The position numbers were made by a program, and so were the translations under genes. Source: Antedon mediterranea (Eukaryota; Echinodermata; Crinoidea; Comatulida; Antedonidae). Taken from it: a stretch of DNA of 64,000 bases. Below, piece by piece: positions 23,116 through 36,500 of this stretch; positions within the stretch are counted from its first letter, which is position 1, and every line of letters starts with the position of its first letter. The stretch is from the NCBI RefSeq assembly GCF_964355755.1, contig NC_092673.1:33179648-33243647 (forward strand), read 5' to 3'. The notes beneath the pieces were generated by a model. The model searched no databases. It was not told where the DNA came from and was given only the letters and a program-made list of their open reading frames with translations.

Positions 23116-23735
23116 TCTTTCTTCAGTTTGTCAAAGTTCCTCATCTGGTTAACATCCACTAGCAAACTTTCAAAAACGAAAATAAAAAGTTTCATCAGGG
23201 TTTGCTATGCTGCTGCCCTAGTGTACACTAACAAGCTTTGCAAAACTATTCCTGTAAAACGTTTTTTAGTTTACAAAGTTTACTAGTGTATAAGGTACCG
23301 TTAAATACTGACAAATTGTGTTTGCAAGTTAAATTTTTTCAAGAAAAGTTTCAAAATGTTGCTAGTGCAGACCAGTTAACAAACTTTGGCAAACTACACT
23401 TGCAAACTTTAGTTTGCAAACTTGAGCGTGACACACAATGCTAGTGTAGACTCTAGTTGGCAAAGAGCTTGCAATATATTGGTGACGTTAGAAAAAGTTA
23501 AAACAAATCTCGAGTCATTGCACGCACTCGGTCTCTCTGCGTTTTAAGTTTATTGCTCATAGCATCAGTTTCTGTACTACGTTTAATCAGGGAAGAGTGA
23601 ATGTTTTCCCTGGTTTAATTCATGTTAATATTGCAGTTGCTGGTTCATGCACGCTACAATGAATACAAAACACAACTATTATTGATTGTTGTTATAATAT
23701 GCACCCAACATGGAATTATAAATTAGCGCTTATTG

Positions 23736-23926
23736 TAAAGCTTGGTTCCCACTAGAACGTAACGCAATGATGTAAACGCAACGCAAGCGTTTTAACCAAT
23801 GACAGGCGAAGTTAGGCCTATAGACAGTTAGCAATCACAAGCGAATAAGCCATCGCTTGTGATTGGTCAATTCACTTGCGTTGCGTTACGTCCTTGTGTT
23901 GCGTCGCTAGTGGGAACGACGCTTAA
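23736..23926. mobile_element. MITE, family B, full copy
   Basis: TA then AAGCTTGGTTCCCACTAGAA at the left and CTAGTGGGAACGACGCTT at the right. Inner repeats are CGCAACGCAAGCG and CTTGCGTTGCGTTACGTCC. This is the best-kept family-B copy and shows the original end that was amplified in SWT1 intron 11. Confidence 0.8.
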
Positions 23927-23929
23927 ACG

Positions 23930-25900
23930 TCGGATTATTTGTTGTGCTTGCTGCGAAGTTTATGTTTTAAATTTAGGCCTATATACATTTTATTTATTTA
24001 CAATTATCTTATAATAAGCTACTGTAAAAACAATTACATGATTTAATAATTACAATAGTAATAAAGAATATTTAAATAAGTTTTAATTATTTTATGTATT
24101 GATTGATTTCGGCCCAACGGCGATCAAATAATCGCTTACAGAATACTGAAACGCGCCTGTAAAATAAAACACCGCGACGAATACGTAATTTATTCTTAGT
24201 GTACTTGTAAAATAAAACGCCGCGATGGGTAAAAGCTAATGAGATTGAAATAAATTTAATAAAAAAAATATTGTATCCTTGTTTAAACACCGTTGACATT
24301 TGAATAAAGAACCGTTTGGGCCATTACCATAAACACACTCTAATGGGAAATTGAATTTCGGATAAACAACATAACACAATCTAACGTTTATCTATCAGTA
24401 ATGTTTTATTTGACTGTGACATAAATACTACGACGATACTTCTAAATATCGTGTGTTATCGAGTTAAATACTCGTACCTGGAATATGTAAAACACACCAC
24501 CGATGAATAATAGCGCGTATTATTTAAAACTATGATAAAGTGAAACAAATGTCATTAACCAACGAATCGAATATGACACCATTAAATATGAGTTTTATTG
24601 CACTGGATGTTTGTTAACAAGGTGGTAATCAGAGAATTTGGAGGGTCTAAAACGGGAGGTAGGCCTACACATAATTATTTCATACTATTGCAATATACAA
24701 TCTGGAAGATCTTAATATGAATAGGCCTATGATTAGTAATATTACACTGCAGATAACTCTATTGTACGCCCTTAGGGAACATTCTTTCGGTGTATTTCCC
24801 CCTTCACTGTCGCTCAAAATTCGCCTTAACTTCAATTCACAGCAGGTAGGAGTAGCCTATACTAAACTTATAGCTATAGAATAATATAATTATTTATACT
24901 TATCGTTAATACTGTTATGTTTAGCAATTATATGCATTCGATAATGTCACATGATTACATGTGACATATGTACCGTCGTTACTGTCACCAAATTAGTATC
25001 ACGCAATCAACATAAAGCGGAGTTTAATTAAAGTGATAATTAAGTAGGGGATTATTATTTATGTAGCGTTTAAGATGAACATGGTCTGTTAGTGACCAAG
25101 TTTTAATTGTATTATAGCCCTTTATAAATCGTTTTTGTAGGCCTAATCACATCATAATCACATATCATATTTCCTCATCATTTATCACGCTCATTTTCAT
25201 TACATCATCGTTTTATCCGATTCTGTCTCATTTGTGGTAAAAATATTTGACCTATGATACAGGCGTCACATGTGACACCAACACCGTATCTTCACAATTG
25301 TAACTTCACTATGGTAAATGTACACAGTATTATAGGAACAGTACCGATAATCGGATAATGATAATGTCATGAAAGTTACTGTGATTTGACGATAAAACGA
25401 TCGTATGATGAGGTTGATATTTTTATGAAAACAATATTTATACCAGCTATAATTATGAAAACAATTTATACCAGATAAATGGTGTTAATACTTAGCATAA
25501 TGTATCTTCTTAATCTAGTAATAAGGATACAGTAAATCGTTATTTATGAATTTGATGACGTGTATATAAGTTGACGTTTCGCGATTGCCTAACAAGTTCT
25601 TATGTATTCCGTGTGCACGGTATAACTTCACTTTTAACTATGGCATTTTAAGTAAATCGGCAAGAAAATGCCATAACCTTTTATAACAGATTAAAATTGT
25701 CAGAGCAACATTATTAGCATAGAGTGTATAGAGAATAAGGATTTAAAATACATAGAAAAGGAACACATTAGTATTGCATAGGGAGCAGTCACGGATTTAA
25801 AGTATATTAAAATGCTATAGCAAGTGTAGTACCACCGTATAAAGAGAAATAGATTTAAACACACAATAAGTACAACATTATGAGATTAAATATTTAAATT
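23930..25900. other. AT-rich intergenic region, no gene seen
   Basis: About 2 kb between the GT31-like and Vav genes. A short imperfect repeat (CTGTAAAATAAAACACCGCGACG and CTTGTAAAATAAAACGCCGCG, about 50 bp apart) lies at 24150-24230. No exon, RNA gene or transposon ORF is apparent. Confidence 0.4.
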
Positions 25901-25934
25901 ATTTTGTTATGAATAAAAATATGACTTGTCATTT

Positions 25935-26038
25935 TTAGATGATGTTATATCACTACTATATTTGGGCATATTACTGCCATATTTAGGCACATAACACTGT
26001 TTTTGTCAAACTAGTTTGATAGTGTAGACAGAGCTTTA
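25935..26038. mobile_element. MITE, family A, copy 2 (left end lost)
   Basis: It has ATATCACTACTATATTTGGG, a second CATATTTAGGCAC, and the right end TTGATAGTGTAGACAGAGC then TT and TA. The left TIR has decayed. Confidence 0.7.
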
Positions 26039-26929
26039 AAGACCACAATGTCCTTAATTAGAGGTAGATCTGTATTGTCAATTGACCTTAAAACCATCTA
26101 CAGTACAATCTGGAAGAAAGCATAGAATGGTGAATTGACAAAACTTTTAATTTGATGCACATTGCGACGACCAGTTTAGATTATTTCAGCAGGTAGATTA
26201 TCTTGAACCAACTATCTTGCATATCTTCAATAATCTTTTCAATTTTCATCGGTTCTTTCAAAGTTTCTGAGAGTTGTAATGAACTACAAGCGACCTTCAC
26301 AACACAACACACAACTGTGATTTAACAACGTTCTGATCTTTTTTAATAATCATTTTATCTTCTTTTTTAAAAATCACGGAATGATTTCCGAACCTAGTAA
26401 AAGTTTGTTGTTTTGAAGTATGAGTTGTTGACGTAGAGGCTCCATTTGTGTGACTCCTGGCTGCCTTGTGACCCTGTGCTGTATTGTGACCCCAGGCTGA
26501 ACTGTGACTTAAGGAAAAAAACCCTCTTCGTTGTTGCTCCTTGAAGATGATAAAAGCTGTGTCTTGGTAACGTTCGTGGATGAACTGTTTGTAGCTCGCA
26601 TCTACTTTATTTTTAGGCATTTATTTTTAATGTTTGCTTCATTTATTGTTCTGGAAAAGAATATTTTAAAAATAATAAATATAACTATAAATTAAAATTT
26701 TAAGAATCTAATCAATTCTAATCATTCTAACAAAATAACTTGTTGTACAGTATTCCTTATGTGAGATGGACTATTACGTAAAGATGAAATGAAAAAATGA
26801 AATGAAAAAAAGAAATGAAAAAAAAAGCAACAAAATATTTTTTTTTTAAATCCCTTTAAAAAGTCTGTATGAAAACCACTGCCATTATATGCATAGCACC
26901 ACACCTAACCTAACCAGTATGATTATTGG

Positions 26930-27572
26930 TTGGCAGCCAGCCGACGGGGAGAGAGACGCATGACAGGGCCACGAATGACTCGAGCCGAGTCTACACACTA
27001 TGAATGTTATGATTATGAACGATGCTCGCCTGCCTAGCCTAGCTTGCTAGGCATGTGCTGAGCTTGGTAACCTAGAAAGTAGTACATACAGTGCGTAAAC
27101 CGATATAATATTTATGTAATGTTTAAATAATATATCGCAACATGCTACAACGTACAATTCAGATGTAAACATTCTTTTTAATGAACAACCTTTTGCTTGA
27201 CATTTTGTAAACAAACAAAAACTCATGGCCAGTCATTGTACTAAATATTCATTAGGTCATATGCAAATTAACCATTTAATTCGACCTTTCCAAAATTGTA
27301 TATTTAATAGAACAATTAATACATTTAAAATTGTATTCCTTATATTTATAATTGTTTTTATTTTCGTTATTATAATTGTATTAAAATATGTATGTCTATT
27401 GAGTTTATTTAATTTAATTATTTTTTTACAATATCTTGAAAAACAAATTAATGTACAATGCAGGAAAAACTCCCAAAAACGACAAAGAGAGAATAGCAAG
27501 ATTTGGTAATCGCGAGACGGGCACGTAAAACGGGCTGCTCTCATCGCGCTAGCGCTCACACCGTGAGGCAAA
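26930..27572 (+). promoter_or_regulatory. Likely Vav promoter / 5' UTR region
   Basis: The 70 bases before the Vav ATG are unusually CpG-rich for this window (CGCGAGACGGGCACG, CATCGCGCTAGCGCTCAC). A second CpG-rich patch lies at 26938-26990. No TATA box or initiator can be fixed by eye, so this is an inference from composition and position. Confidence 0.3.
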
Positions 27573-30500
27573 ATGACGGAACCCTGGAAAGTTTGTAGAG
27601 ACTGGTTAATCGATTGTAAAGTTATTCAAAATGGAAACCGGCTAACACAATTCAATGCAGAAATATTCGATTTGGCTCAGCTATTACGAGATGGAGTGGT
27701 GTTATGCCAATTACTTAACATGATAAAACCGGGAACGGTGGACTTGCGTAGCATTTCGATTCGTCCTCAAATGTTCAAGGTACGGTAATGACAATCCGCC
27801 CAGCTGTGTGTGTGCGTTTAGTAGTAGGAATGGTGAACCCAGCCAGGCTTAGCCTTATTTCCTGGTTGGATTGTTGGATATTTTGTATGTAATATAACTA
27901 AAAAGGCTAAGTCAGTTCCAATAATTTGATATAGTAGGGTCTTGTTTAACATTTGAACTTTAAAATTAAAGTTGTTATTAAAATAATAATTTATAATGAC
28001 AATTAAAACTAAAAGAGATGATTTTAGGTACGTAAATATGTATGTATGCTATTATTAGGCTATACAGTAGGTCTATTATTAATGGGCCCTTAATTATTAA
28101 TCAGTATTAACTGTCTAAGTACGAATATTTAGTTTATTAGGTAGGCCTAGAGAGAGTTGTGGAATTTTAACTTTTAACCTTTTCTTTGCTGTGGCAGTGT
28201 TTTTCATCATAGATTAATTTCTATTTCTACCTAGCTAGGCAGTAGGCTATTATACATAACAAAACATAAACAGATACAAATTGTTATTATCCAGGGCCTT
28301 ATGTAAGGCGTTGCTACGTAATTTCTTTATTAAATGTCACTTATGATACATGTTATAAACCTAACCATGATCCATAAGAAGTTCTAACTTTTTATACATT
28401 TTGGAAATACGCTGAATGTTTTACAATTTTTAAGTAGTTTATATCAGGCTCTGCTTTTACCGATTTTTTCGAAAGCTTTTCCAACTTTCGTAAGTCCTTG
28501 ATTGACACTGAAGTTTTTAAGGTATTATCGTGAATAATGTTGCCGAACTTCCGGCAGCATAACAAAATTAAATTAAACTTCAGTTTGATAAAAAAAAAAC
28601 ATGTGCATACATTGTTTCGTTGTTACGCCGAACATCATCAGTGTAATGAAATACGGTCTTAGACGTTCTTGTATATATACCTTTATACAGGTGAGTATTT
28701 AAATATTCAGATTGATTTCTCATGCACATTTTTGGCAGAGCATAGAAAAAAAAATCTCTGTTTTACTATAGTACTATAGTTTTATACACCTTTTTTTTTG
28801 TGATGGGTGTTAAATAAAGCTCTGTTTTCTTGAAAAAAAAGTAGAGATATTTAAAAACCAGCATTATTATATTTTAGTATGTTGGTTAAGAAAAATAATG
28901 ATGGTGATAATAAACAAATTTGCAATTAGGCAATTTTAATAGGAATTCATTTTTATTAAATTTGTAGGTTACAAGGTTTGAATGGGATTTCCATTTACAG
29001 CTTCCTGTTACGGGAACCTATGTTCATATAGAATAAATAAATATGATCTTTTAATGTCTAGTGTCTGGTTGCAATTTCACTGTACAATAAATTCAGGCCT
29101 AGTACTGTACTGTACGCAGTACCAATGTTTCATAAAAGTCATATGATTGTCCAAGACAACTAAAGTTGTGTAGAAGAGTAAAATATTTTTATAAAGTTAC
29201 CACGCCAAGGATATTTTTGTGGAATTGAGATCAAAATTAACTTGTACCAGACCCGCTCCTGTTCAAAGTTTTCTGCCAAAATATTATATATCGTACCTAG
29301 TTTGTTTTTGTGTACACAAAAATATAGATTATGATTATTGATAGCGTAATTCTTTCTCCATGGAATATAGTGAGACTAGTTTTTGGCAAAAATCATAACA
29401 ATATAGGGATAGGGATAAAACTTTACTGGTAATTTTTAAGTCCAAAGAATGGTTTTTTAGGGTACTGTATGACAAAATGGTACAACCCAACTTTAATGGC
29501 CTTGTCCAATGCATGCAATTTACGAATTTCCCAATTTACACCCACACTCGTCTACATTGACAATTCTCATTTCCCCCAACTGGAAATGATTCTGTCATTG
29601 CACTTGTGTCCAAAACCAATTTGGTTTGTGTAATCTGTTTCTACATTGAATTATGACTTATTTCTCTGAAACCTGATTGTCTTTTCTGTCATTAAGTGTG
29701 GTGATTTGATATTTTGTAGGTTGAAAAGAAAAATATGTTTGGATGTTATTGTAAAAGTATTAAAGGATTTCCTCTATCTTTGGTCTGCCAACTTTAGACT
29801 TTATTCTAAATGTATTCAATTAACTCTTTACACTTATCTAATGTAATGCATTGCAGATAATCAGATAAACCTGTCAACCATGGTCTTACTACTGTACAGT
29901 CTTGTCAAAGATATTTGCTTGTTTTCCCAAAATCTTGGAATTTTTCTCTGATTGATTTTTTTGCTTTTCTTTTAATCATTAAATTGCTATTCTGTTCCAG
30001 CCACTGTCAACCCACATCATTTCTGTTGATTATTAAAATTCAACCATTTGAAATATTTTAGTGTTCCACTGCACCGACTTTAAATAACACCCCAATTTGG
30101 TTGCGTCGGACGCGCCAAGAATTCGTCAGGAGTGCGGCCTGAATACAGTACGTCCAATTTGTGGACGTGTCCGATGCTTTTTAGACTGTACTACAGAAAT
30201 CCATTTGCTATTGTTTATGGCGAACTAATTAATATTATGAAAAATTTTCCAGAATAAAAATTTCAGGAAAATACAATTTTTTTTTTATAGCTAGGATTTG
30301 TTTCTTTCATTTATTTATAGTGTGAATAGTGAAAGAATTAAATGCTTTTGAGGTTTGACTATCAAACTAATTTATATCAAAATAAAAACAAAAATGTCTT
30401 TCTATTTAGGTCAATTTTTATGTATCCAAAGTAGTAAATTGATCGGATGGTTTGTCCGAACAAAATTGTTACTTTATACTAAGAGTAAATACGCAAAAAT

Positions 30501-33500
30501 TCACAAGTAATTCTCGGGTGGGGCTTGAACCCCTAACCTCCAGATTACTAGCCTGGCATTCATACCTCTAGACCACCGAGCAAAGTATAATATACAAATG
30601 TTCCATGATTCATAAAAAAAAAAACCATTTTATTTTTAAAAGCTAAAATTTGAAACTATGGCATTTTAGCTTAAGGTCTTTGCTTTACCAGTTTTACTGA
30701 TTTCTTTTTTGTTGTTGAGAATTAAAATGTAATTTATTATTTTATTATTTTATCCACATCCAACAGTGAACAATTCAGTAATTGAATACTGGATGATTGT
30801 TAGTAATAACCCAATTGGTGTCATGTACAATATTGGTTACAATTACATCATTGGGGGTTTTTTTACCATGTACAGAAATAGAAACATGACCAGGAAACTT
30901 AGAATAAATCAATTTAGAATAGACCTGCTATTGATGATATATTTTGTACTACTCAAATAAATATAAGTAAACAGTCCATTCTTTAGTAATTTGTGTTGTA
31001 TTGAAATTAATTGTTGACTTGTTCTTCTCCTTGGTTTGGTTTGTAAACCGAGTTCTTTTAAAGTCACTGAACCATTTAGAAATATGAATTGACATTATTT
31101 TTGGTGTTTTTTTTCATATACTTTAATAATATGAATGTGTATTCTTTTGTATAAATTTCAGTCAACGATCTAATTTTTAGATCATGGCGGGATTTCAGTA
31201 GATAAATTAAAAAAATAAAATTTTAAAAAGGAATAATATAAGACCTGATAAATTGATTGATAACTTTATTGTACAACATGCATTCATGAAATTTCAAAAG
31301 GATTGTATGAAACCTTGTATACTGGTGGCATACAGTAGGTCCCTGGTTTAGCACTCCTATCCTAAGGGGCTCTCTAACGCTGGGTAGTTGCAGTGGGCTG
31401 TTCATACTGTGGGGCCAGCCTCAAACTCTGGGGCCCCTGGGTTTAGTCGGTAAGCGCTCATTAGCCGTTATGCCACTGTAATGTACACTATCTACAGTAC
31501 ATTTCAACTTTAAGATGCAAACATCATTATGATGATGATGTTGTCTTTAAAAGCCAATCCATTTTTTAATTTATAGACTGAATGTTTTGTTAATTGATGT
31601 TGTCATTCTTGTGTTCTAATGAGCCTTGATTATAAACAATGAATAAACTGTGAATAGTACATGTTCTGCTAGACAATCTAATCAGGCAAGTTGCTATAAC
31701 CATGGAGGTATATACCTCCATGCTATAACTGTAACGGAAGTGTAACACTTTCAGATGCATTAGATGAATTATTAAATAAGTCAACTAATTGTTAATTTAT
31801 ACTGACTGATGTTTTTTTAATTGATAATTGTCATTCCTGTGTTCTAATGAGCCTTGATTACTGTATAAACAACGACAAACTGTGCACAGTTGCACAACTG
31901 AACTTTTATGGTATCTCTTTTGAATCAGAGGCAAGTTTACACTGAATAATAAAAACAAATTTGACATAAGAACAATTTACACAAGATTAAAGTAAACTGA
32001 GAAAGATCATAGAGTTCACTATAATATCTCTATGGAAAGATTAAAAACTAAGAAATGTACAAGTTTGAGAAGGAATTGTATTATATATCATTTCGTGTGT
32101 TCCATGCCATGGTCAGAAATATTTTACAATGTTTGTCAAAAATATTACTTGCTAATTCGTATTTATCAATCATGGGTTAATTGAGTTAGTGTAATTTTGA
32201 ATTCATTATGGATTTCAAGGTCATCAAAGAATAAGTGGTATTTAAGATTAGTACTGTAGTAAACAATTCCCAGAACATGGATAGATTATTGTTGTTTAGT
32301 TCAGTAAATAGTACATGTTTTGGTCATGGAGTAATAATGATCAGTCAGTGGTATAGTACTGTAGGCAATCACTATCAGGCAAGTTGTTATTGTAAGTAAG
32401 TGTAAATAGAAATATTAATATAAATTATAAAAGTTTCAGATGATTTAAATAGATAGAATATTAAATAAGTAAATTTTTTAGGTCAGTTTTGATTTTAAAG
32501 ATAATGTATAAACTTTCGTCACACTGACCTAAAAAAAAAGATTGTTTTTTTTTTTTATGTTCAACAATTTTAAGCATGTTGATCATAAAGAGCATTCCCG
32601 CAGCCATATGTTCATAAAACCGTTGTTGACAATAGTCTGGTGACCACAGTATTATTAAGTCTTGGATAAAACTCTATGCTGGGGATTTCCCCTTCAGGTT
32701 ATTTGTACACACTTCACATTCCATTAAATTGGTTGTGTATAAGATAAGTCAACCAGGAAATAATAATATTCTGTATCTTCTTTGTATATTATAATTATAA
32801 CATCATTGAATGATATCAATTTTATTTTATTGTAATCTGTTCTGTCCCTGGATAGACCCAGTTATTTATTTTTATCTTGTGACATTGAGTTTATGAAACA
32901 GGACAGTAAAGGCCAACTCAGACAGCCTCTTAGGATGAGGCGTACTGTAGTTTTTAGGTGGTCAGGAGAACTTTAAACATGTTTAATTTTCTCCTGACGA
33001 CGATCTGTGGAGGCCTTGTCGTACGACGCTGTCTGAGTTGGCCTATAGCAGACAGTTGTTATTTGAACACGTCATGCTAAAAGCATAATGCACATGATGA
33101 CTTTTGGACTCAATAGTTGCATAGTCGCTTACCTTGTGTTGAAAAAAAAATTATTAGGGGCTTTCGGTAAACAACCGACGGCAACCTGACTACTGTACAG
33201 TTGTTCAAATCAGTTCATCGTGTACATGCTGGGAAGTTAGGACATGTTTATTCGAATTTAAGTCTAGATGACGGCCGACAACAAATAACAATGCAGATTA
33301 ATTTAGTATTGTTTTTTTTTAATTTATAGTTTTCGTGTACAAAAAACATCAACGTGTTCCTGCAGGCTTGTGCAACAACCTTTAAATTGTCACAGAGCCA
33401 ACTGTTTGCAGCCGATTCCTTGTACGACGTCTCTGACTTTGAAGCTGTGAGTATTCTCTAGTCTTGCGTTATTTATTTCTTAAGGCAGCTTCCAAGAATT

Positions 33501-36500
33501 GAGTTCCATATGGTATTCAAGAATCTCTATGGGAAAAATAATTGTTTTTTTAATTTTTTGAGGAATTAAAAAACAATATTCAATATGCATTAAAATAATC
33601 AAAGGATAATTTTACCGAAAAGAAGTACAGTAGCTTGTGATATTGTAAGTAATGCTGAAAAATGTTAGTCGTAAGGGTGGAAAATGATATAATATTTCAA
33701 ACACTGGTCCCTTTTCTGTGTATATTCAAATCCAATAAGAACTCTCACTTGACACAAAATGACAATTGTTTTATATTAAAATGTCAATTTCACTCTCTAT
33801 TAAACAGTATAAATATCATATATTTAATTTTATTAATAGCTTTTGTTTTTTTTTGTTAAATTGTTTCAGGTTATTCGAACATTATCATACTTATCAAAGA
33901 CCCCGGAGTCATGTGCAATTGCAAAACCGTAAGTAACTTATTGTACAGCAACAACATTGATTCTAAATGTAAATTGTCATCACATACCAGGTGTTAAGAA
34001 GAGACAGCCAATCATTATTTAAATTGTTACAATATTTCAACAGAACAGACATTTCATTATACTAGTGTAGTTAGATGGATATAAAGTAAGATAGGTCATA
34101 GATCGCAAACTGAACTGAAGTTCAGTGTATTCTTGACACAACTATTCATTTAAATTATAATGTCCCGTAGTTTGATTTCGCAAATTCCCAGAAAACTTAA
34201 ATAATCGTTTTGTTCTACAACATTCAAATGATTCATCTCACAACATTTCGAGGAAAAATTATTTTAATCTTGTTATTTGTAATTCTGTCATTAAATCAGA
34301 ACTAAACAAGAAAGGGTACAGTACATATGATTGAATGCAAAAAAACTTATTTCATTTCTAGTCCATCTTACAACTTAAAGCATTTTGGGCATGAATTCGA
34401 ATGCCAGCTCTTTAGTATACAAATATTGACATTTTTTAGTCGAATATGGAGAAGGATAGGCCTTGTAAAAAGGCAGTCAAAATGTTCACAACAAAACTGA
34501 ACAATGGCAATTAAATGAACATAACTTTTGTATGATAAAATGTGAGAAAATGAAGCCAAAGCCTCTCCTCTCCCTTTTGCCTGATGTGCCATTTTCAACT
34601 AAAGACCAGAAGCTTAAGTAATAGTATATAAGCCTATACTACTGTAGCCTTATGATTGTTAGCTCTTTTGTGGAAACACGACCTTAAATGCAATGCATGT
34701 CAAAATATGTTAGCACTTTAGGCAGTGTGTCGTTATAAACTAATACTTTCAAATGTAGTTCACTTTCTATGATTAATCTATACTATATGTTTTTGGAAGC
34801 TTTAAAAAAAACAGAAAACTGGTTTTGCTCTTGATTTAGTTTTCTAATAATACAGCAACTAAATACCACTACTAGCTACAGGCAGATTGTAGCAAGTTGT
34901 ACTCTTAATTTCTAAAATTTGATCTTAACTTCTCTGTTTTGTTTGAAGATTTGAACTTGAAGAACAAAAGTATGAAGACGAAGACATATATAAAAACCTG
35001 GAGGACTTGGCTGAGTAAGTTTTTTATTTATAAGAAAAAAAAGAAATTAATGTATGTTTATAAGATTTATGTATACCATTATTCAGCCATGCTTACTGCA
35101 GGAGAATAATTTAGAGCTTTTTAGGCCTACAGTAATACTGGGTAGAAAAATGATGACTCATTGGTATATTTTAAGTTCTAGTTTTAATGCCTCTTCATGA
35201 CCACCAAGCAGTGATTGTTCCACCCACTCCTTAAGAACTTGGCACCCTACCTGAAACCAGAGTCAACTGGCAGCAATAATAGAAACTTTTAGATTTGAGT
35301 GAATGTGAACAAAGTTCACGTCCACATGTGCATATCATGAAAATGATGTCATAGGGTAGCAGTTGACGTAAAAATTTAAAAGTCTCTAATAGCACATTTT
35401 CACCCAGTACTGTGATCTCACCCACTCTTATCAACTTGGCACCCACCCTAAAAGCAAACATGTACAAGTGTGCGAGTCATCAGGCAGTAATAGGACTTAC
35501 TGTATATTTATTGTTTAATTTGTACACCCAGTTTAAAGGCTTCATAACTACCAGTACTGTGATCTTCCACCCATTCTTAAGAACTTGACATTCCCCCTAA
35601 CACCTGGCATACACAACTGTACGTCAGCAGGCTGCAGTAATAGCACTTACTCGTTGCTATAGCTTGGAGTTTCTTCATAAAACCACACAAATACTGTGAT
35701 CTTACCCATTCTTAACAACTTGGCACCCTCTCAGGCACACAAAACTGTGAGTCCATCCATCCATTTCTAGCTGCTACCTTCTATGTGCATCTAGCTTAAG
35801 ACTTCTATATCTGTATCATTACTTGATGCGTATATAAATATTTGTCTAAATTTTATCCTTGCAGTAACCATGACGTCGCTGATGAAATCTATGAAACGAT
35901 GGACCAGGATGACGACAATGAAGGCATTTATGATGATTTGGTGACGCTAAGAGAAAGATTAAAACCAGAACAAGAAGTAAATGATAATTTTAAAAAAAAA
36001 ATGCAGTAGAACTCCTCCATTGGGAGGAGACACCCCTAAGGGACACTTTGCAATGAAACAAATTGGGACACACCTATCCAGGAGACACCCCTATTAAGGG
36101 ACACTTTGCAATGAAACAAATGAGGGGACACTCCTATCCAGGAGACACCCCTAAGGGACACTTTGCAATGAAACAAATGAGGGACACACCTATCCAGGAG
36201 ACACCCCTAAGGGACACTTTGCAATGAAACAAATGAGGGGACACTCCTATCCAGGAGACACCCCTAAGGGACACTTTGCAATGAAACAAATGAGGGACAC
36301 ACCTATCCAGGAGACACCCCTAAGGGACACTTTGCAATGAAACAAATTGGGACACTCCTATCCAGGAGACACCCCTAAGGGACACTTTGCAATGAAACAA
36401 ATGAGGGAAATAAATGCTTTAATTCTACTGTATAGTGTACTACAAGAAAATGTGTCTATATTGTGCCTGCTTACCTGGAGAAACCGACATTAGCCCTTTC

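Larger units (their letters stand above)
27780..33329. other. Vav intron 1 (5.55 kb)
   Basis: Mostly AT-rich sequence with no coding signal. It holds a tRNA-Thr-like relic, a tRNA-derived SINE, the palindromic mini-element and a family-E MITE, listed separately. Parts of 31590-31880 and 32270-32480 are diverged direct duplications (GTTCTAATGAGCCTTGATTA; AGTACATGTT; ATCAGGCAAGTTG). Confidence 0.6.

Noticed and set aside
26297-26620. 107-codon minus-strand ORF (MPKNKVDASYKQF...)
   Set aside because: It starts with ATG and has Ser/Thr/His-rich text, but there are no splice-linked neighbours or recognised domain. A real small gene cannot be ruled out, though support is too weak to list.
27225-27571. 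ORFs on both strands just before the Vav start
   Set aside because: AT-rich, hydrophobic, mutually overlapping, no family signal; this is the Vav 5' flank.
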